A stretch of 41,945 bases of DNA from JANMDS01 sp031430575 (GCA_031430575.1 JANPBT010000053.1:1-41945); one strand, 5' to 3'. Numbered from the stretch's first letter, positions 24,725 through 33,209 are shown. Notes: a model not told the origin generated them from the sequence alone. Made by a program: numbers and translations.

Positions 24725-25980
24725 AGCTGGCCTCCATCTCAGAGCGGATTCGCAGCGCAGTCGTCGGCACGGCCGTTGTCGCGGTGATCTTAACCGCTCT
24801 CGCAGGATTGGCGGTCGTCAAATGGGCTGCTGGCATCGATACTCAAGAGCGCGCGCAATCGCTTGCTGCATTAATTTCAAGTAACGCACCGGCAGTGCTC
24901 TCGCTACGTGATGGGGAGCGTGGGCGTGAACTCTTGGCATCCATTGGCGCCTCAAAGCAAGTCGCTTCCGCGCGGCTTTTCGATGTCAGCGGCACAGTGA
25001 TCGCCTCCTACGTTCGCCCAGGCGCCGCGCTGCCCACAGTAAATTCAAACGCGCTGAACGACTCCGCGCACACCGCGCAATCGACTGTCAAATTCGCCGA
25101 GGAAAATTTGGGCACCGCGGAAGTTACTGTTGATGCAGCGCTTCTGAGTGGCGTACCGATACTGTTTTTGTTGAGCGCAATTGGGGTAATTTCGCTGATT
25201 TTGCTCGCAGTGTGGATCATCGCCCGCCCACTTGAGCGCATCATTTCCCGACCGCTGACCAATCTTTCCATCACCACCCGCCGCATTCGAGATACCAAAG
25301 ACTACAAGCTACGCGTACCAGCGAGTAGTTCCCGAGAAATTCGGGGGTTAACCGATGATTTCAACGCCATGTTGGTTGAAATTGAAAAGAAAAGTCTGGC
25401 TCAAGATGATCAAAGCTCGAAACTGTCCAAACTGGCTTTTTTCGATCAACTCACCGGCGCGGCCAATCGATCCCTTTTTAATGATCGACTGTCGCATTGC
25501 ATCGATGATTTTCTCCGCAACCACCGCGCTTTTGCAGTCATTGGAATTGATCTCGATCACTTTAAGCAGCTCAACGACTCGTTGGGTCACAACATCGGCG
25601 ATAACTACTTGCGCGAAGCAACGGCCCGCTGCCAGCAGTCGTTGCGCCCAAGCGACACCTTCGCCCGAATGGGGGGCGATGAATTTATCGCGCTCATTCC
25701 TGGCGTCGAGAAAATAGAAGATGCCATGCTCATTGCAGAAAAAATCGCAAAAGCGGTTATTCAGGCAAATAGCATACACACCGCGGCGGTCAAATGCACG
25801 GCCAGTATCGGCGTGGGCATGTACCCCATTGATGCCCAAAACGCAACAGAACTCTTGGCCAAAGTCGATGCCGCGATGTACCGCGCAAAATCAAACGGAC
25901 GCAACCAAATCGTATCGGTCAGCGCACCGTCAACGGGCATTGCGCGCCCACAACCGCCCAGCCTTAAATTATTTGGCTAA
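24721..25980 (+). CDS. Membrane diguanylate cyclase with HAMP (YfiN/TpbB-like)
   Basis: 419 aa, GTG start overlapping the previous stop. A transmembrane helix (about 12-34), a periplasmic CHASE8-like sensor (about 35-135), a second transmembrane helix (about 142-165), a HAMP linker (about 170-225), then a GGDEF domain. The active-site GGDEF is intact at 318-322, and an RxxD inhibitory site lies at 309-312 (RPSD), so it should make c-di-GMP and be feedback-inhibited. By analogy with YfiN, the YfiR-like partner would repress it from the periplasm. c-di-GMP usually promotes biofilm over motility; the effectors are not in this window. The first repeat after the signalling block lies 17 bases downstream. 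Confidence 0.92.
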   Translation: MKLASISERIRSAVVGTAVVAVILTALAGLAVVKWAAGIDTQERAQSLAALISSNAPAVLSLRDGERGRELLASIGASKQVASARLFDVSGTVIASYVRPGAALPTVNSNALNDSAHTAQSTVKFAEENLGTAEVTVDAALLSGVPILFLLSAIGVISLILLAVWIIARPLERIISRPLTNLSITTRRIRDTKDYKLRVPASSSREIRGLTDDFNAMLVEIEKKSLAQDDQSSKLSKLAFFDQLTGAANRSLFNDRLSHCIDDFLRNHRAFAVIGIDLDHFKQLNDSLGHNIGDNYLREATARCQQSLRPSDTFARMGGDEFIALIPGVEKIEDAMLIAEKIAKAVIQANSIHTAAVKCTASIGVGMYPIDAQNATELLAKVDAAMYRAKSNGRNQIVSVSAPSTGIARPQPPSLKLFG

Positions 25981-25996
25981 TTTGGCTAAAGAGGCT

Positions 25997-26078
25997 ACCT
26001 GCGGCGCAGATTTAGTGTTTGTGAACGATCCGTTGTCATGATTTTGCGTCTCAAACTGCCAAAATCTGCGCCGCAGGT
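25997..26078. repeat. Inverted repeat pair between GGDEF gene and thyA
   Basis: Exact R copy 25997-26009 and exact F copy 26066-26078, with 56 bases between. Arms are complementary over about 18 bases. The R copy is 17 bases after the cyclase stop; the F copy occupies the thyA leader. Confidence 0.85.
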
Positions 26079-26090
26079 ATCATTCGGCCA

Positions 26091-26885
26091 ATGAAAACGT
26101 ATCTCGATTTACTTAGCCACGTGCGGGCAAATGGCACTGAAAAAACGGATCGCACCGGTACCGGTACACGCTCTATTTTTGGCGCCCAGATGCGCTTTGA
26201 TTTGCGTGCAGGCTTTCCGCTGGTCACGACTAAAAAAGTCCATCTCAAATCTATCGTTCACGAATTGCTCTGGTTTTTAACGGGCGATACCAATGTGAAA
26301 TATCTGCGCGATAACGGAGTGACCATCTGGGATGAATGGGCGCGCGCCGATGGTAGTCTCGGCCCCGTCTATGGCCATCAATGGCGCACATGGCACGCGC
26401 GCGATGGTCGGGTGATTGATCAGATGGCTGATCTGGTCGATCAGATTAAGCGTAATCCAGATTCCCGCCGTTTGATTGTCTCGGCGTGGAACGTGGGAGA
26501 CATCCCGCAAATGGCGCTACCGCCCTGCCATGCTTTTTTTCAGTTTTATGTTGCCGATGGCGCGCTTTCATGCCAACTTTATCAGCGCAGCGCCGATCTC
26601 TTTTTAGGCGTACCGTTTAATATTGCGAGCTACGCATTGCTCACCCACATGGTCGCGCAGCAATGCGATTTATCCGTTGGGGATTTCGTCTGGACGGGTG
26701 GCGACTGCCATATTTATAGCAATCACCACACGCAAGTCGAAACCCAACTCGCGCGCACGCCCATGACCCTGCCAACCCTAAAAATTACCCGCAAGCCAAG
26801 CTCACTTTTTGAATACATGTTCGACGATTTCGTATTTGAGAATTATCAATCACACCCTGGGATCAAAGCGCCAGTCGCGGTCTAG
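26091..26885 (+). CDS. thyA: Thymidylate synthase
   Basis: 264 aa, the same length as E. coli ThyA. The catalytic Cys146 is in ALPPCHAFFQFYV, and the folate and dUMP motifs (FPLVTTKKV, WFLTGDTN, YQRSADLFLGVPFN, GDCHIYSNHHTQ) are all present. It methylates dUMP to dTMP with methylene-tetrahydrofolate. There is no strong Shine-Dalgarno in the expected position; the F-orientation repeat (26066-26078) ends 12 bases before the ATG, so it occupies the leader. A repeat pair (25997 and 26066) lies between it and the GGDEF gene. DHFR (folA), a common neighbour, is absent. Confidence 0.97.
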   Translation: MKTYLDLLSHVRANGTEKTDRTGTGTRSIFGAQMRFDLRAGFPLVTTKKVHLKSIVHELLWFLTGDTNVKYLRDNGVTIWDEWARADGSLGPVYGHQWRTWHARDGRVIDQMADLVDQIKRNPDSRRLIVSAWNVGDIPQMALPPCHAFFQFYVADGALSCQLYQRSADLFLGVPFNIASYALLTHMVAQQCDLSVGDFVWTGGDCHIYSNHHTQVETQLARTPMTLPTLKITRKPSSLFEYMFDDFVFENYQSHPGIKAPVAV

Positions 26886-26955
26886 TTGCCACGTAACCCA
26901 CACGATTTGGCTGCGCGCCGTAAAATGCCCAATTCGTCGTCAATTTCGAGCCTCC

Positions 26956-28128
26956 ATGCGCCGTTCCCGTAATCCCAATCGTCCGACCGTTGCCCGCGGC
27001 GCGTCCCGCCTGATCCGCTTGGCGATGGAATGGGCTGAGTGCAGCTCGCGGCTCGAAGATCAATATTGGGCAAAGGAAGTCGCGCCAGAAATTGATACGT
27101 TGCTCGCCGACAGTAACGAAAAAACCCTCAATAGCGCGCTCGATCAACTTTGGTCGCGTAATCCCCGTGCCCATGATTTGATCGCAGATCTCATTGAAGC
27201 GCGTGCCGAATCGATGTCTGTCACGCTCAACGAGCAGCCTTACGACATGCTCATTCTCGCGTTGCCGGTGCTGGCATGGTCGCGCGACAAAATCCCTTCT
27301 GGCAAGATTCCTGCAAAAACGGTCGATGCGATTACCGCCCAGCTTTCGGGTCACGTGCTGGCAAAAGCCGCGCGCGTACAAGTGGCAAACGGGCTATTTT
27401 CTCCCGATCAATTGCCACACCAATACTGCGAGAGCTTTGATCTGGCGCGCGCGATGTTTGAATCAATGGAAAAAAGCGAAGCGTTCAAAATCGATTTCAG
27501 TAATTGGCCCGAAACAGGGCAATTTGTTGCGGATACTCGGCTCATCTTGGCAAGCGTTGCAGTGCCCGTAGGCACTGCAATATTTCGCTGGCAAGAAGAG
27601 GAAATTACCCGCGAAAAAGTGCTTGCAAATTGGCGTGAGCAAGGCGTGGCAGTGCTGCAATCGGTGCTGCCGGGCTGCACGTTAGAAGCATTGCTGCCCT
27701 CGGCTTTTCATAGCGGAAGCCGATTGGCAGACCGCGAAGGCCGTGGCTTTAGCTTGAAAGCGGGCGTGCAGTTTTTAGAAGCGGTATTGAGTGTGTCGCC
27801 GCGTGAGATGGTCGCCGTTGTCGCACCGTTTTATGATCGTGAGCTTGAAGAATATCGTATCTCGCTGATGCGCGAAAACCAAACCGACGTGCTGCACGGC
27901 GTGGTCTGGCCCGTGCTCGGCTCAGAGGCCGACGAAGGCACGGTTGCCGACGAAATTGAAGCGATCTTGAAGCAACTCGGCGTTGGCAATGTTGTGCAAA
28001 TCGAGCATAAATTTCCACTCGAACATTGCTCTGACTGCGGCGCACCGCTCTTTTCAGATACCGAGAGCGAGCTCATCCACGCCGGATTCCCCGAAGACGA
28101 CGCACCCGAATCAGTGCGCTATCACTAG
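26956..28128 (+). CDS. DUF2863-family protein
   Basis: 390 aa from the ATG at 26956 (MRRSRNPNRPTVARGASRLI). The open frame extends upstream into thyA, but this start is compatible with non-overlap. I recognise the DUF2863 pattern typical of Betaproteobacteria: a basic N-terminus, the segment LIRLAMEWAECSSRLEDQYWA, and a C-terminal Cys-rich region with HCSDCGAPLF. The function is unknown. The CxxC could bind metal. No repeat copy is inside, and a copy lies 26 bases after the stop. The family assignment is from memory of the pattern. Confidence 0.75.
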   Translation: MRRSRNPNRPTVARGASRLIRLAMEWAECSSRLEDQYWAKEVAPEIDTLLADSNEKTLNSALDQLWSRNPRAHDLIADLIEARAESMSVTLNEQPYDMLILALPVLAWSRDKIPSGKIPAKTVDAITAQLSGHVLAKAARVQVANGLFSPDQLPHQYCESFDLARAMFESMEKSEAFKIDFSNWPETGQFVADTRLILASVAVPVGTAIFRWQEEEITREKVLANWREQGVAVLQSVLPGCTLEALLPSAFHSGSRLADREGRGFSLKAGVQFLEAVLSVSPREMVAVVAPFYDRELEEYRISLMRENQTDVLHGVVWPVLGSEADEGTVADEIEAILKQLGVGNVVQIEHKFPLEHCSDCGAPLFSDTESELIHAGFPEDDAPESVRYH

Positions 28129-28153
28129 ACCAAAACGCTTTCTTGAAAGCAAT

Positions 28154-28166
28154 ACCTGCGGCGCAG
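28154..28166 (-). repeat. 18-bp repeat copy, intergenic
   Basis: Exact core 26 bases after the DUF2863 gene stop, between it and the convergent ParA-like gene; unpaired. Confidence 0.9.
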
Positions 28167-28246
28167 ATTGACGCGATTTAGGCGTTAATTTCGGTCACGC
28201 TTAAATTGCCGTGCTCTGCATTTTTTTGCAGATGACGCCACGCAAT

Positions 28247-28861
28247 TCAACCGCCATCGAGCCAGGTCGTCAGCGGCGCCCATTGCTCCCAATCGGCCTC
28301 AGCGCGTGAGCGCGCGAGATCAAAAATGGTCAGCCCTTCCCTGGCGCACTGCACGTAAGTTTGGGTATTGCGCAACGTTGCAACGACTGGCAAGGTGATC
28401 CCCGCGAGAAATTCATCGAGATCACCCGCGCTTTTAAAGCGCCCGTCGATCCGCATGCCGACCATCGCAGCATTGCTTGCGGCGCAGTTTTGCAGTGCGG
28501 TCAAAAAGCCTGCGGTCGCTTCCATATCAAAGGCTGAGCTCATGACGGGCACGACAATGCGCTGCGCCCGCTGCGCCAAATCAGCAAGCTCTTTTCCCGC
28601 TAATCCCGCTGGCGAATCGATCACCATAATTTCTGGGGCGAGCTTGGCGATGGAGTGCTTGGAGACGCCAGCATCCCAAAGCGTGATCAAAGGCGCAGAG
28701 GCCGGACGTCGGCGCAGCCAACCGGCGGCGCTTTTTTGGCGATCCCAATCAGCGAGTACGGTGCGCTCACCTCGGGCGGCATAGTAGCCTGCAATATTGG
28801 TGGCCAATGTCGTCTTGCCTGCGCCACCTTTGGAATTTGCAACGAGAATTACCCGCATCAC
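28247..28861 (-). CDS. ParA/MinD-type P-loop ATPase
   Basis: 204 aa. The deviant Walker A is NSKGGAGKTTLATNIAG (residues 9-25) with both lysines expected in the ParA class; the Walker A' motif ADWDRQKSA and Walker B-like IMVIDSPAG follow. ParA-like proteins position cargo such as DNA or large complexes on the nucleoid. Short single-domain ones often have a cargo partner; no ParB-like gene is adjacent. The start could be Met1 (28861) or Met2 (28858). A degenerate repeat-like string at 28475-28487 is read as NCAAS. Confidence 0.9.
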   Translation of the reverse strand: MMRVILVANSKGGAGKTTLATNIAGYYAARGERTVLADWDRQKSAAGWLRRRPASAPLITLWDAGVSKHSIAKLAPEIMVIDSPAGLAGKELADLAQRAQRIVVPVMSSAFDMEATAGFLTALQNCAASNAAMVGMRIDGRFKSAGDLDEFLAGITLPVVATLRNTQTYVQCAREGLTIFDLARSRAEADWEQWAPLTTWLDGG

Positions 28862-28945
28862 TTTTTCTCCGCCCGCCGCTTTAAAAAATATATGTTACCC
28901 CGTCAGCCCCAAAAAAGACGCTTTTTGAGCCTAAATTGAACGCAT

Positions 28946-28958
28946 ACCTGCGGCGCAG
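28946..28958 (-). repeat. 18-bp repeat copy, intergenic
   Basis: Exact core in the 169-base gap between the ParA-like gene and pdxA; nothing else recognisable there. Confidence 0.9.
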
Positions 28959-29030
28959 ATTGATGCTCAAAAATGCCCAAAATCGTGGGGTGGCCGTGCT
29001 TGCGGCCCAGGTCTAACGATCGAGGCGGGT

Positions 29031-30065
29031 TTATCGCGTCGCGCGCACCGATGCGCCCATACGTGCTGCGATCCGAAATGCGTTGTATGTCGCGCTAACA
29101 TCAGCCACGCCTTTGCCCGCGATATCGTAGGCCGTCCCGTGAGCGGGCGTGGTGATCGGCACTGGCAAGCCGCCTTGCACGGTCACGCCTTTGCTAAAGC
29201 CCATCAGCTTGATCGCAATTTGCCCTTGATCGTGATACATCGTGACGATGGCTTGCAAGCGCGCTTCGGGATCACCATCGCGAGCACGCAAAAAAATCGT
29301 ATCCGCCGGAAACGGCCCGCTGACCGGCAAGCCCTCAGCGTTTAATTCCGCGACCGCGGGCGCGATAATCTCAACCTCTTCGCGCCCGCATGTGCCGCCA
29401 TCGCCGCCATGCGGGTTAAAGGCGGCCACGCCCACGCGCGGCGCAGCAACCCCTGCAGATTGCAAGGAGCGATAAATGAGGCGAGCCGCCGCTTTCACCC
29501 GATCTTTAGTTAGATAACGCGCCGCATCTTTGAGCGGGATATGCGAGGAAACGCGCGAAGTCCAGATCTCGCCCAGCGTATTGAACTCACAAAAATAATC
29601 GGTCACCCCTAAATACTGCGCGAAGTGATGGAGCTCATCGTCATGGGCAAGCCCGCCCAATTTCATCGCATATTTATTGAGCGGTGCGAAGCAAATTGCA
29701 TCAATCGCGCCCGCCTTTGCGCCATCCATGCACGCATTGAGCACCGTTAATACGGATGCGCCGCCCGGAGCGCCAGCAACACCACGCACGACCTGCGCAG
29801 GCGCAACAGTCGCCATAGCCAACCACGCGGGCTTCCCGGTGTGGGCGCGGGCGCGTAGGCTGTCTAAGCGCTCAACGGCATCCATTGCGACTGATCGCTT
29901 GGCGATGCGCTGGCCTTCTTCCCAAAGCCACGCATCGCCAACAAGCACGACCTGCGCATGCTGCAAGGCGTCGGTCGTCGCGAGCAGCTTTGCAATCAGC
30001 TCCGCGCCGATGCCCGCAGGATCGCCCAGCGTTAGCGCGACGATTGGCAATTCTGATTGACTCAT
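29031..30065 (-). CDS. pdxA: 4-hydroxythreonine-4-phosphate dehydrogenase
   Basis: 344 aa from the ATG at 30065 (MSQSELPIVALTLGDPAGIGAE); a TTG five codons upstream is less likely. It oxidises 4-phosphohydroxy-L-threonine in the pyridoxal-5'-phosphate pathway. Metal-binding histidine motifs are present: SHIPLKDAARYL, FNPHGGDGG and YHDQGQIAIK. The length agrees with the family (E. coli 329 aa). In many Proteobacteria pdxA sits with surA and ksgA; here it sits between a ParA-like gene and the ROK kinase gene. A repeat (30113-30125) lies in the 81-base gap to the ROK gene. Confidence 0.95.
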   Translation of the reverse strand: MSQSELPIVALTLGDPAGIGAELIAKLLATTDALQHAQVVLVGDAWLWEEGQRIAKRSVAMDAVERLDSLRARAHTGKPAWLAMATVAPAQVVRGVAGAPGGASVLTVLNACMDGAKAGAIDAICFAPLNKYAMKLGGLAHDDELHHFAQYLGVTDYFCEFNTLGEIWTSRVSSHIPLKDAARYLTKDRVKAAARLIYRSLQSAGVAAPRVGVAAFNPHGGDGGTCGREEVEIIAPAVAELNAEGLPVSGPFPADTIFLRARDGDPEARLQAIVTMYHDQGQIAIKLMGFSKGVTVQGGLPVPITTPAHGTAYDIAGKGVADVSATYNAFRIAARMGASVRATR

Positions 30066-30112
30066 TTCATCGACTCCCAAAACTCAATTGTGTGGGCTCA
30101 AAAAGCGAAAAT

Positions 30113-30125
30113 CTGCGCCGCAGGT
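30113..30125 (+). repeat. 18-bp repeat copy, intergenic
   Basis: Exact core between the ROK gene stop and the pdxA start. Confidence 0.9.
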
Positions 30126-30146
30126 ATTGCCATGAATTGCGCCGCG

Positions 30147-31058
30147 CTACGCCGCATGCAACCATGCCGCACCGCGAACGCCCGAGGAATCACCATGCTT
30201 GGCTTTCGCAATTTTGGTCACGACCACATCTGAAAACACATATTTCGGCAAAATTTTAGGCACGTTTTCATATAGCCGAGCAATATTGGAGACGCCGCCG
30301 CCGAGCACAATCACTGCTGGGTCCAGCACATTGACCACGGTGGCCAGCGCCCGCGCCAGCCGATCTTCGTATTCGGCTAACGCGGCGTCGCACTCGGCAT
30401 CGCCTGCTGCCGCGAGCGCAGCAATCTGCGCCGCAGGTAAGTCTCGCCCCGTTTTCAATTTGAAATGCTTGGCGATGAACGGGCCAGAAAGCCAAGTCTC
30501 GATGCACGCCCACTGGCCGCAATAGCAATGAAAGCCCGGGCGCTCGTCATCGCGCGGCCACGGTAATGGGTTGTGGCCCCATTCACCCGCAATGCCGTTG
30601 TGACCATTGAGCACGCGGCCATTAAGCACCACGCCGCCGCCACAGCCGGTGCCGATAATCACACCAAACACGCTCCCCGCACCAGCGCCCGCGCCATCCG
30701 TTGCTTCGCTTAAAGCAAAGCAGTTGGCGTCGTTAGCGATGCGAATTTCGCGCTGCAAGCGGGCTTCGATTTCTTTTTGCACGGGTTGGCCGTTGAGCAC
30801 AAGAGTATTAGAGCCGCGCAACAAGCCCGTCGCGGGCGAAGCTGAGCCCGGTGTCGCGATCCCCACGGTGCCGATCGTGCCTAATTTCGTTTCCGCGGTG
30901 CGCACCATTGCGGCGATATTGTCGTAAATCGCGGCGGCCGAGTGGCTCGGTGTGCTGGTGCGTTCACGCAATATTTCTGCGCCGCTGGCATCGAGCGCGA
31001 GGATTTCAGTTTTGGTGCCGCCTAAATCTACGCCAAAGCGAATGTTGGATATGCTCAT
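30147..31058 (-). CDS. ROK-family sugar kinase (fructokinase/NagK type)
   Basis: 303 aa. The N-terminal ATP-binding DLGGTKTEILALD, a central ATPase motif GTGCGGGVVLNG, and the ROK zinc site (GHNPLPWP...CYCGQWACIETWLSG) are all present, with the usual order of catalytic Asp (IRIANDANCFAL) and GEWGH. The family phosphorylates fructose, glucose, N-acetylglucosamine or N-acetylmannosamine; the zinc-site type fits Mak/NagK more than transcriptional ROK repressors because there is no N-terminal helix-turn-helix. Its ATG is 6 bases beyond the DUF72 stop, so the two genes form an operon. A repeat (30426) is read as LPAAQI. Confidence 0.92.
   Translation of the reverse strand: MSISNIRFGVDLGGTKTEILALDASGAEILRERTSTPSHSAAAIYDNIAAMVRTAETKLGTIGTVGIATPGSASPATGLLRGSNTLVLNGQPVQKEIEARLQREIRIANDANCFALSEATDGAGAGAGSVFGVIIGTGCGGGVVLNGRVLNGHNGIAGEWGHNPLPWPRDDERPGFHCYCGQWACIETWLSGPFIAKHFKLKTGRDLPAAQIAALAAAGDAECDAALAEYEDRLARALATVVNVLDPAVIVLGGGVSNIARLYENVPKILPKYVFSDVVVTKIAKAKHGDSSGVRGAAWLHAA
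30426..30438 (+). repeat. 18-bp repeat copy (core)
   Basis: Exact core in the ROK kinase gene, read as LPAAQI. Confidence 0.9.
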
Positions 31059-31063
31059 ATATT

Positions 31064-32143
31064 TTAGAAAATGTTGTCTTCGTCGGCTAATTGCAGCGCT
31101 GCAATCGATTGCGCTAGTTTAATCATCGAAAGCGGCGAGCTGCCCTCGGCTTTGTTGTTGGCGACTAAATGCACTTTTTCACCCCGCTTGACCGCTGCAA
31201 TCGCGGCAGAAGCAAGCGTCGCCCGCGTTTCTAAATCTTCATCAACGAGCGCGTTAAATGGCGCGTATTGCTCCTTCGCACCCGCATAGTCTGCACCCGT
31301 ATGCGGGTTTAAGCTCCAGCGCACGACCAAACCGCGCTGCACCGCCGCCGCCATCGCTTTAAGCTGGAGCGCAGCACTCGGCATGCGCGGATGCACGCCA
31401 ACGCAATAACCAACCCCCGCGGCCGCCAAGCCCTCGGCAAATTCGGGAATGAGCAACTGCGCATTGCGCACTTCGACGCAAATCTGCGCCGCAGGTATTT
31501 TCCCCGCCAATACCTGCGGCGCAGATTTGGCCATTTCGGAGACGTTTTTTAGAAACTGCAGCATGCGCGGGATGATCGTCTCCGGCGTTTGCGTGGCTTC
31601 CCGCCCGAGCGGCGAAAATTGAAAAACCAGCGGCCCTGATTTGATTCCGAGCCCGGCCAGCGCAGGCGATACGAAACTTTTCATCGCCAATTCTGCATCT
31701 AGAAAATTTGGATTTTTTTGCGCGGTATAGCCCGTTGCACCTTGAATAAAGGGGCTGGTCACGGCATTGGGCGCTTTACATAAAAACGAAAAATCATCAC
31801 CCACTTGCGCCGCGTAATTGGCAAATTCCTCCTGCGAAATTGGCGCGTAAAAAGTGCGGTCAATGCCCACCGTGCGCAGCAGCGGATGCTGGGCGTATGC
31901 CTGCAAGCCGCGCTTACTCAACATCGTAGGCGTAAATGCATCGCCATACACAATCCCGGCCCAGCCCGGAAACGACCAGGTAGAAGTGCCAAGCCGAATA
32001 TTTTTAGAAATTGAGTTTGCCAGCGCAATCTGCGCCGCAGGTATGACTGCGGGAGTGGGCTCCCGATCTGCCGCACGAGCACGCGCTCTGGGTGGCGCGG
32101 GGGTGGGCAATGGATCGCCAAGCAGATCAAAACCGGAGGACAT
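31064..32143 (-). CDS. DUF72 (YecE-like) family protein
   Basis: 359 aa. The TIM-barrel-like DUF72 pattern is clear from about residue 49: RLGTSTWSFPGWAGIVYG, then FYAPISQEEFANYAAQVGDDFSFLCKAPN and, late, VVRWSLNPHTGADYA. The function is unknown. About 40 residues at the N-terminus (PLPTPAPPRARARAADREP) are low-complexity, and a repeat copy (32030) there is read as VIPAAQI. Two more copies, forming an inverted pair at 31484-31524, encode SAPQVLAGKIPAAQI in the middle of the protein and would fold into a long hairpin in the mRNA. Operon with the ROK kinase (6-base gap). Confidence 0.88.
   Translation of the reverse strand: MSSGFDLLGDPLPTPAPPRARARAADREPTPAVIPAAQIALANSISKNIRLGTSTWSFPGWAGIVYGDAFTPTMLSKRGLQAYAQHPLLRTVGIDRTFYAPISQEEFANYAAQVGDDFSFLCKAPNAVTSPFIQGATGYTAQKNPNFLDAELAMKSFVSPALAGLGIKSGPLVFQFSPLGREATQTPETIIPRMLQFLKNVSEMAKSAPQVLAGKIPAAQICVEVRNAQLLIPEFAEGLAAAGVGYCVGVHPRMPSAALQLKAMAAAVQRGLVVRWSLNPHTGADYAGAKEQYAPFNALVDEDLETRATLASAAIAAVKRGEKVHLVANNKAEGSSPLSMIKLAQSIAALQLADEDNIF
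31480..31528. repeat. Inverted repeat pair inside the DUF72 gene
   Basis: F copy (exact core 31484-31496) and R copy (31512-31524) with perfectly complementary 18-base arms and a 13-base loop. Inside the reading frame they encode SAPQV, LAGK and IPAAQI in sequence, so a strong hairpin lies in the message. Confidence 0.9.
32030..32042 (+). repeat. 18-bp repeat copy (core)
   Basis: Exact core in the low-complexity N-terminal part of the DUF72 gene, read as IPAAQI. Confidence 0.9.
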
Positions 32144-32185
32144 GGCGGCAGTTTACAAATCCTCGCCCGCCACCGCTACGCTTGC

Positions 32186-33202
32186 CTACTTTGCAGGCAG
32201 AATTTTCTCAGGATCAAGCGGCTTACCGCCGCGACGAATCTCAAAGTGAAGCTTGGTGGTATCTGCTTCGGTATTGCCCATTTCGGCGATTTGCTGGCCG
32301 CGCTTGACGGTTTGGCCCTCTTTGACAAGGAAAGTGCTGTTATGGCCATAGACTGTGGTGTATTGATCGTTATGGCGCAGGATAATCATCTTGCCATAGC
32401 CGCGCAAATTTTCACCGGTATAGGCCACTTTGCCCGCAGCCGCTGCATAAATAGGCGTGCCAGCTTTGCCATCAACGCCAAGCCCTTTCATCACTGCAGT
32501 TTCACTAAATTTTTTGATCACTTTGCCCGCGACCGGCCATTGCCAGGTAATGGAGTCGGCTTCGCTCGTGGCCGATGATGGGTTGGCAACCCGCTCGCCG
32601 GGCGCGGTTGAAACTGCGGGCGAAGTTGGCGCGCTCGGTGCATTGACCACCGGCGCGACTTGCGCGGTAGGTATGCTCACCACGGGTGAAACCGCGCCTG
32701 CGCGAAGCGCGCTAACGCTTGTGCCCTTAATTTTGGCTAACGCTTCATCGCTATAGGCTTGCTTTTGCGCCTTCGGCTCGCGCTTAACTTCCCCAGCGGG
32801 CGCGATCGGTTGCGATGGCAAAGCGGGAATTGGCGTCGCAATCAAGGGCGGAGGCAACATGCCGACTGGCTGCTGAATTCGCAGGATCTGCCCTTCGCGC
32901 ACAACCGCATCGGGTGGCAGGCCATTCCATTGCGCGAGCTCACGCGAGCTCAGGTTGTAAACGCGGGCGATGCTGTAGATCGTCTCGCCACGGCGTACGA
33001 TGTGTTGATCTGCGCTTGCAGGAATCGGCGGCGCAACAACGACGGGCGCGGGGATCGGCTCGATTGTGCGCTGCGGCGGCACAAAAATGGGCTCGCGGGT
33101 CGTCGCGGTGCGATCAACGACGGGCGCAGGCGGGCGGGTGCCGCAGGCGGCGAGCAATGTGCCCACCAATCCAACGATTAAATAATTTTTGAAAGCGTTC
33201 AT
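32186..33202 (-). CDS. nlpD: NlpD-like lipoprotein with LysM and degenerate M23 domain
   Basis: 338 aa from the ATG at 33202. A lipoprotein signal with lipobox LLAAC lies at about 16-20. A LysM peptidoglycan-binding domain follows (HIVRRGETIYSIARVYNLSSRELAQWN), then a proline-rich linker, then a C-terminal M23 domain. The zinc ligands are missing: GLGVDGK where HxxxD is expected, and TKLHFE in place of HLHFE. As in E. coli NlpD and EnvC, such domains activate N-acetylmuramoyl-L-alanine amidases rather than cut. It is in the surE-pcm-nlpD order, with a 7-base gap after pcm. An rpoS gene, often next in line, is not found. Confidence 0.92.
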   Translation of the reverse strand: MNAFKNYLIVGLVGTLLAACGTRPPAPVVDRTATTREPIFVPPQRTIEPIPAPVVVAPPIPASADQHIVRRGETIYSIARVYNLSSRELAQWNGLPPDAVVREGQILRIQQPVGMLPPPLIATPIPALPSQPIAPAGEVKREPKAQKQAYSDEALAKIKGTSVSALRAGAVSPVVSIPTAQVAPVVNAPSAPTSPAVSTAPGERVANPSSATSEADSITWQWPVAGKVIKKFSETAVMKGLGVDGKAGTPIYAAAAGKVAYTGENLRGYGKMIILRHNDQYTTVYGHNSTFLVKEGQTVKRGQQIAEMGNTEADTTKLHFEIRRGGKPLDPEKILPAK

Positions 33203-33209
33203 CGCAACT

